Source: Pectinophora gossypiella (lineage: Eukaryota > Arthropoda > Insecta > Lepidoptera > Gelechiidae). Taken from it: a stretch of 64,000 nt of DNA. Every line of letters starts with the position of its first letter. Position 1 is the first letter of the stretch. Both the position numbers and the translations under genes were made by a program. This document shows positions 9,701 to 18,660 of this stretch, piece after piece. Under the pieces are notes generated by a model. It saw only the letters and a program-made list of their open reading frames with translations, ran no database searches and was not told the DNA's origin. The DNA lies in NCBI RefSeq assembly GCF_024362695.1, contig NC_065407.1, positions 10,850,001 through 10,914,000 on the forward strand, read 5' to 3'.

Positions 9701-10537
9701 ATGGATTTGTTCTCAATAGAAGGGAAATACTTCCTGACCATCATTGATGCGTTTAGTAAACTAGGACAGGCTTTCGAAATTCCTAATCGCTCTACACCGG
9801 AAGTAGTAAGAGCTCTGATAAAATACTTTTCATTCTACGGTGTCCCTGAGAAGATAAGCGCTGATCCCGGATCAGAGTTCAATAATACATTAATGAAAGA
9901 AACGTTAAAATTTTATAAAATAAACTTACACATAGGGACACCTCATAACCCGAATTCTATGGGCATGATCGAAAGATTTCACTCTACCATCCTAGAAATT
10001 TATCGCCTTGCGAAATATGAGCAGAAAATTACGGACGCAACTTCGATCATGACATACGCAATAATGGCGTACAATCACACCATACATTCGACAACAGGAC
10101 TTACACCTTTTGAAGTCGTATTTGGACATACCGACTGTACTAATGCTTTTAACGTCGAGTTTGACAAATATTACACGCAAAAACTGGTAGCCGAACACGC
10201 GAGACGAACCAAATATCTGTATAAATATATGACGGAGGAAATGCTAAAAAAAAAGGAAAAGGTTAAAGAAAGACGGGGAGGAGAGACAGGGTTTAATCTA
10301 GCAGAAGGAGACACGATATTTATAAAAGGGGTAAACACAAGACGCGGTAAAGATAAGCCCCGGTTTCAAAAAGCAGAAGTGGTTGGAGAGATAAGTAGGA
10401 ATGTAGTACCTGTCGATGTTAGGAACCGTAATACCAATGTACCTATTAAGGACATTCGTCGTCCTCCACAGGGTCGTGCTCCTGCTGGTGGTCCAGTTGA
10501 GCCAGAGCCAGGAGGAGGCCAAGCTACAACGGATTGA
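6710..10537 (+). CDS. pol: Retroviral Pol polyprotein: protease, reverse transcriptase, RNase H, integrase
   Basis: Expressed as a Gag-Pol fusion after the -1 shift, giving about 1,275 residues in the pol frame. The first ATG in the frame (6812) falls inside the protease and is probably not used. Domains in order: aspartic protease with DTGS at 6818-6829; reverse transcriptase with VIDYRRLN and the catalytic YLDD at 8045-8056; RNase H with TTDASN near 8488 and YTDHRP near 8685; a variable acidic linker; integrase with an HHCC zinc finger beginning at the His of 9497, then a DD35E triad at Asp 9704, Asp 9863 and Glu 9971. The last part carries a basic GPY/F-like C-terminal region. Every catalytic residue looked for is present and there is no internal stop. 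The end overlaps env by 122 bases in another frame. Confidence 0.95.
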   Translation, partial: SRAGRTQQPDIVNLNCDSLLKLPHINLPEINARFMIDTGSTRSFISPRKVDEFFANYKFFEPFEVVSTHARSRHDEVIVIPLLKTFKSMLQHKFYVYDVDNRYDGLIGSDLLKQLGATIDMQNQVLRTKNVEIPIIYNPPYEVQLQPRTETRVTIPADLKDGEAIINFVDFGKDVRMPSAIVTCKNYFATTVIQNASRDIVTLTFSKPLHVEKFERNECNINFTTTNIEIDELLKDNLKRLRLDHMNKEEKDKIFKLCHEFRDIFYCEQLPLTFTNEVKHNIRTKNEDPIYIKPFRQPPAQNLEIEKQVQKLLKDNVIQESHSPWSAPVHLVPKKMDASGEVKYRMVIDYRRLNDVTTDDKYPLPNITDLFDKLGKSTYFSTIDLASGYHQIEVAEQDRPKTAFSTQSGHYEFTRMPFGLKTAPATFQRAMDSILRGLQGIHCMVYLDDIIVYSCSLQEHIEKLRKVFERLRATNLKITLDKSEFLRKEVLYLGHVITKDGLQPNNDKIEAVLNFPLPKTPTEIKSFLGLVGYYRKFLKDFAKITRPLTVCLKKKNKVEITDEFKAAFERCKELLVSAPLLQFPDFSKPFVLTTDASNFAIGAVLSQGPIGSDKPIAYASRTLNDAETKYSTIEKELLAIVWAVKHFRPYLYGRKFTIYTDHRPLAWLNSMKDPNSKLTRWKLRLSEFDFDIIYKNGKQNSNADALSRIRLNALGKDDTESMQVNVDESERRLHSYLDDVVSEIERLSNAQPNREDEVISISSGEKEETTKHELETEYPILSPSESTITIPEGTMSNMSLSQTVHSAPDMDTNGIPILNEAIDSKPNQMLIYTWNRNETAVKNISSNNQKILEAHLPTNRPDLVTQFLKEYVKPKTKHFIYFENEIHRKQFTQAAIKLFRKGTVKLFECTKRVIHVEDEEEQRQIVLKYHESKTCHRGINETLMKLKRVYYWNNMNITVSSVINACEICKAMKYDRKPYKPELQLTQTQTKPFQELFMDLFSIEGKYFLTIIDAFSKLGQAFEIPNRSTPEVVRALIKYFSFYGVPEKISADPGSEFNNTLMKETLKFYKINLHIGTPHNPNSMGMIERFHSTILEIYRLAKYEQKITDATSIMTYAIMAYNHTIHSTTGLTPFEVVFGHTDCTNAFNVEFDKYYTQKLVAEHARRTKYLYKYMTEEMLKKKEKVKERRGGETGFNLAEGDTIFIKGVNTRRGKDKPRFQKAEVVGEISRNVVPVDVRNRNTNVPIKDIRRPPQGRAPAGGPVEPEPGGGQATTD

Positions 10538-12224
10538 ACACAATCCCGGGATACTTCCTGTAAAAGAGGGAACTGCTATTATAAGTTACGATAAGTGGAT
10601 AATAATTAAGAATCTAGATTTAAGTTTAGTATACGATGATATAGAGTTTAATTTCAACCGCTATGCGAACCTCAACAAACACGTCCTAAACCATTTTGGC
10701 AAGAATGTTTTTAATTTCGAACTCGCGAATGTCAAAAGTCAAACTGATCACCTAAAACACATAACTTTCACTAAACTCAGACAATTAAATCCATCAAAAA
10801 GAATAAAACGTGGACTACTAAACCCTTTAGGGTCACTTATAAAAGTAATAACTGGCAACTTGGACAATGAGGATGCTGTGAAGTATGATAAAATGTTAAA
10901 TGAACTCAAAACTCGACAAATTTCAGAATTAAAGAAAATTAGTCTGGTCACTGAAATGTTGGGGACCTTTACGAATAACAGCAATGTAACAAAAAATAAT
11001 TTCATCCAATTGGATAGGGAAATTTGGGACATTAGAAAAATACTGAATGAGTCAATGACAAATTTTACAAACAATAGATTAATTCATATTTACAATTTAT
11101 TTTTACATAACTTCCAAATGTTGTATATCAGATTGGATGAAATAGAAACAGCAATAGCATTTAGCAAAATGGGAACTCTCCACCAGTCAATATTAGACAC
11201 TGACGAATTTGTAACTGTTTTAGGAAAAATTGAACGTAAAGAGAGCCTTGCATATCCCGTAAATTATGTAAATTTAATTAAAATAGAGCAGTGTGTAGAG
11301 ATTAAGGCATATATCAAAGAAAATCAGATAGTCTTTATCATCGAAGTTCCCTTGGTCAAAAAGGGAATATACGATTATTATCACGTCTTTCCTCTACCTA
11401 TTACAAACAACCTAAATCAATCTGTCCTAATTATCCCAAAACAACCTTACCTTATTGCGAATGGTTCGAACACATTCTCACTCACCAAACGCTGCAAAGA
11501 GTTGGAGAGAGGCTTCTTTATTTGCTACGAAGAACACATTCCCCCAAGATCCATGGAGGATACCTGTGTGGCGGACTTAATGAAGTTTACTATGAATATT
11601 ACCACCTGTTATCCTGTCCTGGTGGAAGTGAAGACAATTAAAGTAGAGCCCATACAACCTAATCGATGGATTCTCTACTCTAAAGCCAACATCCTTTTGA
11701 AGACACGCTGTGGAAGTGAGATGAGCAGAATCTACATCAGAGGTACTTACCTGGCTGTGATCGATGATAACTGCGAACTAAAAATCGATGACGTCACACT
11801 GAGGCATCATAGTTCCGAAGCATCTCCAATACTATATCCCAAGTTACCTCTTATAAATTTTCCGGAAATCCCAACTTCAGCAGCAGCATCGCCCTGGAAG
11901 CCTATCAACTTGGATGAGGTCGACCTGCGACATCTCCAAGTGTTGTCGTACGCCCTAAAAAAAGCTGACAGTGTTGTGCTAAGTGAAAGTGATGAAAGTG
12001 TAAGTGCGGTAAATATAAATAGCATTAGTATAGGAACTCTATTTTTATATATAATCTTAGTTTTAACAATTTTTATCGGTATCTTCATAACTTTAAGAAG
12101 ACGTCGAAATTCTCAGTCTCAAAAATCATCCCCTGAGAATTTCGAAGTTATGGAGGGAGGAGTTAAGCGTCCAGACTGCCTGGAGAATGCGCCACGTTGC
12201 ACATTCACCAAGATAAGCTCATGA
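10416..12224 (+). CDS. env: Retroviral envelope glycoprotein (errantivirus Env)
   Basis: Membrane fusion glycoprotein, homologous as a family to baculovirus F proteins. The frame gives 602 residues from 10416, but the ATG at 10437 (residue 8) gives a cleaner signal peptide (basic start, then a Leu/Val-rich core). A furin-type RIKR is at residues 129-132, followed by a Gly/Leu-rich segment expected to be the fusion peptide. Several N-x-S/T sites lie between residues 180 and 400. One strong transmembrane segment spans about residues 540-562, followed by RRRR and a short cytoplasmic tail. The final 20 codons are read from the 3' LTR. The start overlaps pol, so a spliced subgenomic RNA is expected, as in gypsy and TED. 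There is no internal stop or frameshift. Confidence 0.93.
   Translation: MLGTVIPMYLLRTFVVLHRVVLLLVVQLSQSQEEAKLQRIEHNPGILPVKEGTAIISYDKWIIIKNLDLSLVYDDIEFNFNRYANLNKHVLNHFGKNVFNFELANVKSQTDHLKHITFTKLRQLNPSKRIKRGLLNPLGSLIKVITGNLDNEDAVKYDKMLNELKTRQISELKKISLVTEMLGTFTNNSNVTKNNFIQLDREIWDIRKILNESMTNFTNNRLIHIYNLFLHNFQMLYIRLDEIETAIAFSKMGTLHQSILDTDEFVTVLGKIERKESLAYPVNYVNLIKIEQCVEIKAYIKENQIVFIIEVPLVKKGIYDYYHVFPLPITNNLNQSVLIIPKQPYLIANGSNTFSLTKRCKELERGFFICYEEHIPPRSMEDTCVADLMKFTMNITTCYPVLVEVKTIKVEPIQPNRWILYSKANILLKTRCGSEMSRIYIRGTYLAVIDDNCELKIDDVTLRHHSSEASPILYPKLPLINFPEIPTSAAASPWKPINLDEVDLRHLQVLSYALKKADSVVLSESDESVSAVNINSISIGTLFLYIILVLTIFIGIFITLRRRRNSQSQKSSPENFEVMEGGVKRPDCLENAPRCTFTKISS
12150..12160 (+). promoter_or_regulatory. 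Polypurine tract
   Basis: ATGGAGGGAGG lies immediately before the 3' LTR and inside the env frame. It is the expected plus-strand primer site. Confidence 0.8.
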
Positions 12225-12430
12225 AGCGTCTAGACTGCCTAGAGAATGCGCTACGTTGCATAAGATAAGCCATGATGAGATCAGACGCTTGGTCCCTTCC
12301 CATTAGTTTTTAAGGTAGTCTTAAGCTGAACTTCTTTTAGACAATACGTGTGTCTTATTCTAAATAAATAGTTTTAAATTCAATTAAATTGTCTTTTTAA
12401 AAACAGTCCTCTCACCCCGGGTGATTTATC
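12161..12430 (+). repeat. 3' LTR of the endogenous retrovirus
   Basis: Identical to the 5' LTR in all 270 positions that I compared. It supplies the env stop codon (12222-12224) and the probable polyadenylation signal. Confidence 0.95.
12363..12368 (+). terminator. Probable retroviral polyadenylation signal
   Basis: AATAAA in the 3' LTR, the counterpart of 5023-5028 in the 5' LTR. It is the only canonical signal in the LTR. Confidence 0.6.
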
Positions 12431-12461
12431 TAGGTACGTCTTAGTTTACCAATTAATTGGT

Positions 12462-12819
12462 CTTCTTATCGTGTCGCTTGTGAGGTCGAATACCAGCCTC
12501 ACCAACCCCAGAGTTGGTATCATAACCCTGACACCAGTGTCACCAGTGTCAGGGTTATGATTCAGCCGCCAACGGCCTCTGACATGGCTTATGTAACGAT
12601 TACTCACTTACATCAGTAAATAGTAACCGGGAGCAACGGCTTAACGTGGTTTCCGAAGCACGGATCATCTAACTTTCAGACAATCAGGTGATCAACCTGT
12701 AATGTCCTAACCAAACTAGGGATCACAAAGTGATTTTTGTGATATGTCCCCACTGGGATTCGAACCCGGGGCCTCCGGATCGTGGGTCCAACGCTCAACC
12801 ACTGGACCACAGAGGCCGA
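12462..12819 (-). mobile_element. tRNA-derived SINE, family B
   Basis: The tRNA-like head on the minus strand has an A box resembling GTGGTCCAGTGGTTGAGCGT and a B box GGTTCGAATCCC. The target duplication is TAATTGGT at 12454-12461 and 12820-12827. The body contains a 39-base hairpin at 12521-12559 absent from the sister copies at 43876 and 44450. It lies only 23 bases beyond the endogenous retrovirus duplication. Confidence 0.8.
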
Positions 12820-13189
12820 TAATTGGTGACGTCGGACATTTCCGCGAAACAAGAAGAATTTGTATTGCAATTGTAAAGTGAGCTTCAGAAGGGTCGGACT
12901 CAGCGTATTTTAAGTCGAAATGTGCTCAATTATTGCTTCCCTATTAGTACCGTTTATCTTATCTTCTCACTAGACATTTGATTCTAACATATTTTAGATA
13001 TTATATTACTTACATTTAATCATCAACGTTATTCTGACGTCTGGATGGCCGATCACCTTTAAATTTGAATTTGAATAGCAACGAAACGATTTCAGAAAGC
13101 GACTCACTGTCGTTTTTCGTAATAATTTGCAACTCTACAACACAAACAAAGTTAAAAATAATTATTAATAACCTCTGTTTAATGCTAAA

Positions 13190-13262
13190 AGCAAATATTT
13201 AAATAGGCTAGTTTAGTTAGTAGTTAAATATTTAAATAGGTTAGTTTGAATATTTAAATAGG
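13190..13262 (+). repeat. Short AT-rich tandem repeat
   Basis: About three imperfect copies of a unit containing ATATTTAAATAGG(C/T)TAGTTT. Probably simple-sequence expansion. Confidence 0.5.
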
Positions 13263-13500
13263 CAGTTACTTTTTACTAAACGTCAAAACACGAAATTACT
13301 ATAGAATTTGTTTCAAAAAGCACATTGTGACGTCATAGAAAAACGTGATAAAATGTCGGACTTATTATTACGTTTTTCTTGTTTAAAATTCATAAATGAG
13401 TAAAATTTAAAAAAGAAAACGTTTTTCGTTACTTTTAGATGTGTCTTTATTTAGTAATCAGAATTTAATAATTTATCTTGAACCTACTACACGACCCAAT
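13260..13500 (-). repeat. Interspersed repeat family R2, reverse copy
   Basis: Reverse complement of the 2590 and 4240 copies, with the CRE-like TGACGTCA core and the GGTTCAAGATAAATTAT-type end. Confidence 0.65.
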
Positions 13501-14134
13501 TGTACCACAATGTACGGCTTTCAGTGACATTACCCGCCGAATTAATCAAATGACGTCATCGGAATTTTTCAAATTAAAGAAAGAATAAAATACCTTATGT
13601 AATAGTAGTGATTATAATTCCATATAAAAGCGAAAATTAGGACAGCGAGCTTTATGCTATTTTTAGTTATTCTTCAAAAAGATCAAGTAATTATAATAAA
13701 CAAGAATCAGCGAAATGAGAAATATCCGTAGCGATGGTAACCCTAGCCGATCTTATTTGTGGTTCGTGAGCTGCTCACGATGTGTCAATATACGTGATTT
13801 ACTCCCGCATGACTTAACCCAGCTAGCAAAATTAGTACCATTCTCGTACCATTTCTGGAATGTTATTAAGAGTCTGTAAGCTCGTGTCTCCATACAAATG
13901 TAATTCCATTTTAATTTACAAATTACATCATGAGTAGGAATGAAACTTTGCACCAATGTAGGTGAGTCTTGGCTTCTCTTGGTATAATCAATTTTTTTCA
14001 AGTTATAACATGTTTTGCTAGTTCCCACGTAGATATGTTATAAATAGATAATTAGTACAATATTTTTTATAGTAAAACGACAGTCTCTGTGATGTAGTTA
14101 GAAGACTATTTGCAGCCTCGTTTGCTACTGAATA

Positions 14135-14138
<4 letters not shown>
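13501..14138. other. No gene recognised
   Basis: AT-rich sequence. The 91-codon minus-strand frame at 13753-14028 has no recognisable motif and I regard it as chance. Confidence 0.4.

Positions 14139-14181
<43 letters not shown>
14139..14181 (+). repeat. (CT)n microsatellite
   Basis: Pure dinucleotide run of about 21 repeats. Confidence 0.95.
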
Positions 14182-14184
<3 letters not shown>

Positions 14185-14599
14185 ACTAGCCCTTTATCCG
14201 TATTACAAAAATACAAATGTCACACCATTAGTAGTAGTTGTTCCTCGTCATACGAAGAATTTTCTGTAGCCGTAGCATAAAGCCCTCGACGTGACAAACG
14301 TACGTAACGCAATTTGCTTCGTGATGTCCAAATGAAATTTCATGGATTGCTTTATCGTTTAGTTACCGATGTGCGGGCTCCATGCTACGGCCACTGGTGT
14401 CTGTGTCATGAATGTTCGGGGATAATCGTAGGCGGTGCACATGCCGTTACACGCCACGGTTCATTAGTGCGCTATCGATCCTGATTCCGACCGCATTCAC
14501 ACATCGCACACGTTACTGACTTGTTGACGTTTGTCTGGCTCCATACATGAGATGAAACGAAAAAATAACTTCGGATTTTCTTTTTCGCTCATAATCCCG

Positions 14600-14715
14600 G
14601 GTACAGTCACGAGCAATATCATATATCCACTTAAGAACCCTGTCGCACTAACATATTTGACATTTAATGAGACTTACGGGTCAATTATTCTCACATCCGT
14701 ATTATTGTCACGTGC
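14600..14715. mobile_element. MITE fragment, family M5
   Basis: Shares CTGTCGCACTAACATATTTG and its flanks with the complete-looking element at 63376-63530. The left end GTACAGTCACGAGCAATAT is kept. The right end is decayed. Confidence 0.55.
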
Positions 14716-14847
14716 CTTATGTGGTTCGAACCACACGATACTTAGAGCAATAATACGATTCGCAGCTACACCTAATAACGTAAAGTTAAATAGGTATTCG
14801 TTCGAAGACAGGTAATTAGGTATGACGAACCGCGCGGCGACAGGTTA

Positions 14848-15191
14848 AGCCGTGGTAGCCCAGTTGGTAGAACGCTTGCCTCTCACTTTGAGGTCGCAGG
14901 TTCGAATCCAGCACAGGCTTAAACCAATGTTTGTCGAATTTGTTTTCGAATTCATGTTTGGATCATAAATTATTATTATCACGTGCTCAGCGGTGAAGAA
15001 AAACAACGTGAGGATTCCCACATTCTCGAGAAATGCATTTTCGGAGGTATGTGACCTGACCTGTATTGGGCTGGTTTTCCCTTTGCAGGTTGGAGGTCAG
15101 ACAGGCAGTCGCTTTTGTAAAAAACGTGATCTGTCAAATCTTCAGGTTAGGTAAGCGGACCCTGTGAAAAACAGGATAATGCTAGGGACAT
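14848..15191 (+). mobile_element. tRNA-derived SINE, family A
   Basis: The head begins AGCCGTGGTAGCCCAGTTGG (A box) with B box GGTTCGAATCC. The target duplication is 21 bp with two mismatches (14827-14847 and 15192-15212, ending GGCGACAGGTTA). A full-length copy of about 344 bp. Confidence 0.85.
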
Positions 15192-15229
15192 GAACCGTAC
15201 GGCGACAGGTTATCATCATTGTAAAAGAT

Positions 15230-15500
15230 CATAACGGACAGATTATCATGACGATACTTCTGTGTATTTAGTTCGTTTATTATTATTATGCATGATAGAC
15301 GCATCATACGTAATAAGTTTGTTTACTATCACAACATCATTATAACTTGTGGTATTGCCGGTCCCGATGGGATTATAGTTACGATTACAAATTATTATGT
15401 TAGATTAGTATTGGTGATAAGGGGGTGGCTTTGCGTTTTTGATGTACTTACTTAACATATCGTAAGTTAGCCTAAGATGGCATTAACTACATGACCGGAC
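15230..15500. other. No gene recognised
   Basis: Unremarkable AT-rich DNA between two repeats. Confidence 0.4.
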
Positions 15501-15504
15501 AATT

Positions 15505-15810
15505 GGGACCGCTGAGGGCTCTCACCAAGTATAAAATCTAAGACAACAGGCCTCAGGGTGGCTTTAGACAGAAATATATTTTTTAACACTGTCACGGTCG
15601 GTAGTCGTAGTCGTTTACAACTTGACTAAGGCCCCAGGTGGGCGCTAACCTCGGCTCAGGGTGTCATATATTATAGGAAATCGGTAGGATTATATTTAAG
15701 AGATTTGGTCTAATCGACCGAATAAGCTCTGAAAGAGGGAAAAAGTTGCTTGCCGACGGGGTCGGTGTCAGTGTGCTGAAGTGTTTGCTATTCCGAGTTG
15801 GTTGGCCGCC
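15505..15810 (+). repeat. Repeat family R4, interrupted copy
   Basis: Begins with GCTGAGGGCTCTCACC and includes AAGACAACAGGCCT and AACCTCGGCTCAGGGTGTC. Related copies are at 41175-41385 (reverse), 46686-46925, and a stub at 51488-51515. It looks like a LINE 3' region. The copy here has an unrelated segment between its halves. Confidence 0.5.
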
Positions 15811-15990
15811 TCTATGCTACGTTCTTCAGGCGCTGATATTTTAAATATTATTACTGACCCATTTTTATAGAAAGAATCTGTGAGTTTTAAGTGCCCGTGA
15901 AATTAAGTGGCTGAACGCGTCTTAAGTTTTTTATTGATTCTCAGTTCAGCGTAGACGATGAAAAAATATAATTGATATATAACTGATGGT

Positions 15991-16336
15991 AGCCGTGGTA
16001 GTCCAGTTGGTAAAACGCTTGCCTCTCACGTTGAGGTCCCAGGTTCGAATCTAGTACAGGCCTAAATCAATGATGGTCGAAGTTGTTTTCGAATTCATGT
16101 TTGGATCATAAATGATTATCACGTGCCTAGCGGTGAAGGAAAACATCGTGAGGAGACCCACATTCCCGAGAAATGCGTTTCGGAGGTATGTGTTTAACCT
16201 GTATTGGGCTGGTTTTCCCTTCACGGATCGGAAGGTCAGGCAGGCTGTCGCTTTTGTAAAAAACCGGACATGTCAAATCTTCAGGTTAGGTAAGCGGATC
16301 CTGTGAATAATGGGATAATGCTAGGGAGATGATGTC
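15991..16336 (+). mobile_element. tRNA-derived SINE, family A
   Basis: Full-length copy of 346 bp with a perfect 13-bp target duplication TATAACTGATGGT at 15978-15990 and 16337-16349. The A and B boxes (AGCCGTGGTAGTCCAGTTGG, GGTTCGAATC) are intact enough for RNA polymerase III recognition. Confidence 0.88.
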
Positions 16337-16597
16337 TATAACTGATGGTCTTTATTTTCAGAGAAATAGCTTTCATACCGATGATTTGTTTGGAGCAAGA
16401 CTACACATCTTGAGGATTCAGTTTATGACCTCCGTGGGTATACCTACATGGTAAATCAATGTATCGCATTGACAGATAACTTCCTTCCTCGTGATTTTGC
16501 TATCAGTTTTTCCTTTTTAAGGGAAAGGCGTATTTATGTTTGTATATATCTCTTGGTTAGAAAATATTTATTTTGTGCTAGACAGAGAGTAACGAGC

Positions 16598-16860
16598 TCA
16601 AACTCAAAAATATATTCATTTGGTACCATAGTTACACTTTGAATCGACAATTTTTACATAATGTCTTATCCGCCTAAAACTACTGCAGCTTCCCACACCC
16701 CGCATACACGAGGAAAAGTAGCTGCAAGATAAACCTCGGCACAGGGCCCTTCATTCATTCTTAAAAAAATATATATTGAATACAATTTCAGTAATTTGGC
16801 TGCCTATTATTTGTTGCCAAGCGATTATTCTCATAAATTCCTATATTCTTAATACTTATA
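16598..16860 (-). mobile_element. Jockey-like LINE 3' UTR fragment
   Basis: Matches the 3' UTR of the LINE at 22238-22800 (shared block AAAACTACTGCAGCTTC). 5'-truncated, minus orientation, no coding part of use. Confidence 0.6.
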
Positions 16861-17380
16861 TGAATAAAATATGACCATGTCTTTTTATTGTTGATTTCGG
16901 TTTGGTAACCCTTCTCGCCCAACTCAGAATACGTTTAAATCTATGTATAAATAATGCACTTAATTTATAATCATCTATGTATTGTGCACTAAATAAGACA
17001 TTATATGTATTAAGACATTGTAACACAATTAACTTTCATTACGTCCATAAAATGTAACGCAGATGCGTCATGAAATTAGTTAGGTAACTGCAGTTAAAAC
17101 TCACTTAACGTGGCTAATAGAGATATTCCGCCAAGTTGGTCGTAGTTCAGTTAATATATTGTTGGGGTAAAACTGTAGCCGGCTACTATAAAGAAGGTCG
17201 ACTAAAAGGGATACCACACGGGCATAGCAACGATATATTTTGATCGTACTGAGTGCCACGATGACGTCGCTGTGTATCGTGTGACATGCCATTGTGATAT
17301 AATGTCGAACGACGGAGCGTCATCGCTAAGAGAGATTAGTCAACTGGCAAATGCTACTAATAGGGTCACCTCGCAGTTGA
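16861..17380. other. No gene recognised
   Basis: AT-rich with no coding signal beyond chance frames. Confidence 0.4.
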
Positions 17381-17935
17381 ACTACACCCCGACATTCCAT
17401 ACAAAAATCTCACGCCACCTTACCGCGTAAATGCGAGCAAGACAGATAGTCTGCGCGCGCTCTTCTTTACTCCTTACCGATTTACAGCCATTTAGTCTAA
17501 AGTAAGAAAGAAAGAAAAAGAAAGAAACATTTTTTACTCTCGGACTCCACAGACGGAGACAGACAGGTACATTACATTCAACACAGGACAGAAACCACAC
17601 GGAAATCAAAATAAAAAAATACAAAAAAAAAACAAAAAGAAAACCAAGATAAAAAACCTAAAAAAAAAACGAACCAAAATCATAAAAATAATAATAATAA
17701 TAATAAAAGAAAGTGTCCTAAGTGCAACGCACTGACGGCCTGATCATCTGCGGTGGCGTCTGGAATAAAAGGACCTCGCTCAGCATAGGTCGCGGCGTGA
17801 GCCACTACCCTGGTCCGTGCGGGCCCTGCCCACAAAGAAAGTAAACCCCAGGTAGAAAAACTCAGACCCAGAAGAAAGACCCAGAGGGGGTGAGGAGGTC
17901 AATCTAGCTCGGCTCCCGATACCGGTCTGTACTGA
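17381..17935. other. Probable retroelement debris with A-rich middle
   Basis: Two GC-richer blocks (17395-17470 and 17715-17930) flank an A-rich, microsatellite-like core with (AAGA)n and (AAT)n. The style is that of LINE ends with A-rich tails, but no second copy exists in the window to prove it. Confidence 0.3.
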
Positions 17936-18594
17936 CTATTATTTACCTTTGCATCAGAATGATTTTCCAGTCCCTGTCTGTTCAATCCTGTTCGTAACAC
18001 TGTTTGATACATTGTTGCCTTTTATTGCCGAGGAACGATATGTGTCAAAGTCAACGTAAAGACAAACAATCCTATAATTTATTAACTGGGTCGAAGTCGA
18101 ACACCTTGAACTAGCGGCGTAATAGTTACTATAAGTGCTTTAAAAGTATACAATACAAATGACAGAAATATCGAAAACGGTTCGGCGTGAAAAACGATTT
18201 ATCAAAATAAATTAGAAACGATCCAACCATTGATGTTGATTGAAAGAGTTCGTGCTTATTATGTTGGCGATACGGCGTAGCCTCGTAGCCGTCTACGCGG
18301 CTACGAGTCGTCCTAATGACCCACGCGGCCACCTGCAGTTGACGGCTGCGAATCGCAAAGGGGAGAGTAAATAAAAGAAAATATGAGCGTGACGACTCCA
18401 TTTCTTATTTTTAAGATGCCACGCTGTTCGAGCTTGTCGCCAAATTGCTGATAATATTTCCTGGTAAAAATGTATGGAATTGGGGCGACTTTTTTTTGCA
18501 TCGAACGGATTAGATATACTTAAATTGCTTGTCTTGAGTTTGAGAAAAAGAACACCAAAGACATATTTTATATTTTTTATAAGCAAGTGTTTTA
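17936..18594. other. No gene recognised
   Basis: The overlapping minus-strand frames at 18129-18586 give no recognisable motif. Left as unassigned. Confidence 0.35.
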
Positions 18595-18660
18595 CACCCT
18601 CCGGTTGATTGAGGGGAGGCCTGTGCCCAGCAGTGGGACGTATATAGGCTGTTTATGTTT
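18595..18660 (+). repeat. Detached LINE/SINE 3' tail fragment
   Basis: The same tail as at 1258-1345 (GATTGAGGGGAGGCCTGTGC). A short flanking repeat ATAAGCAAGTGT is found just before (18580-18591) and after (18660-18671), which looks like a target duplication. Confidence 0.65.

Larger units (their letters stand above)
4821..12430 (+). mobile_element. Complete endogenous retrovirus, errantivirus (gypsy/TED-like) group
   Basis: A 7.6-kb provirus in the order LTR, primer binding site, gag, pol, env, polypurine tract, LTR. The two LTRs (4821-5090 and 12161-12430) are identical by eye. TAGGT lies immediately outside both ends (4816-4820 and 12431-12435). Because the base after the right LTR is T in both contexts, this may equally be read as a 4-bp AGGT duplication with 271-bp LTRs beginning AG and ending CT. 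All three reading frames are open. The layout, size, serine-type primer and env gene match the TED/17.6/gypsy group of insect retroviruses (Metaviridae, Errantivirus). Identical LTRs plus open frames imply very recent insertion. Confidence 0.95.

Noticed and set aside
11807..12088. 93-codon minus-strand frame inside env
   Set aside because: Opposite-strand shadow of the env C-terminal region.
14139..14181. CRISPR-like or regulatory repeat
   Set aside because: A simple (CT)n run. No CRISPR array exists in the window, and the 55190-56735 array has no unique spacers.
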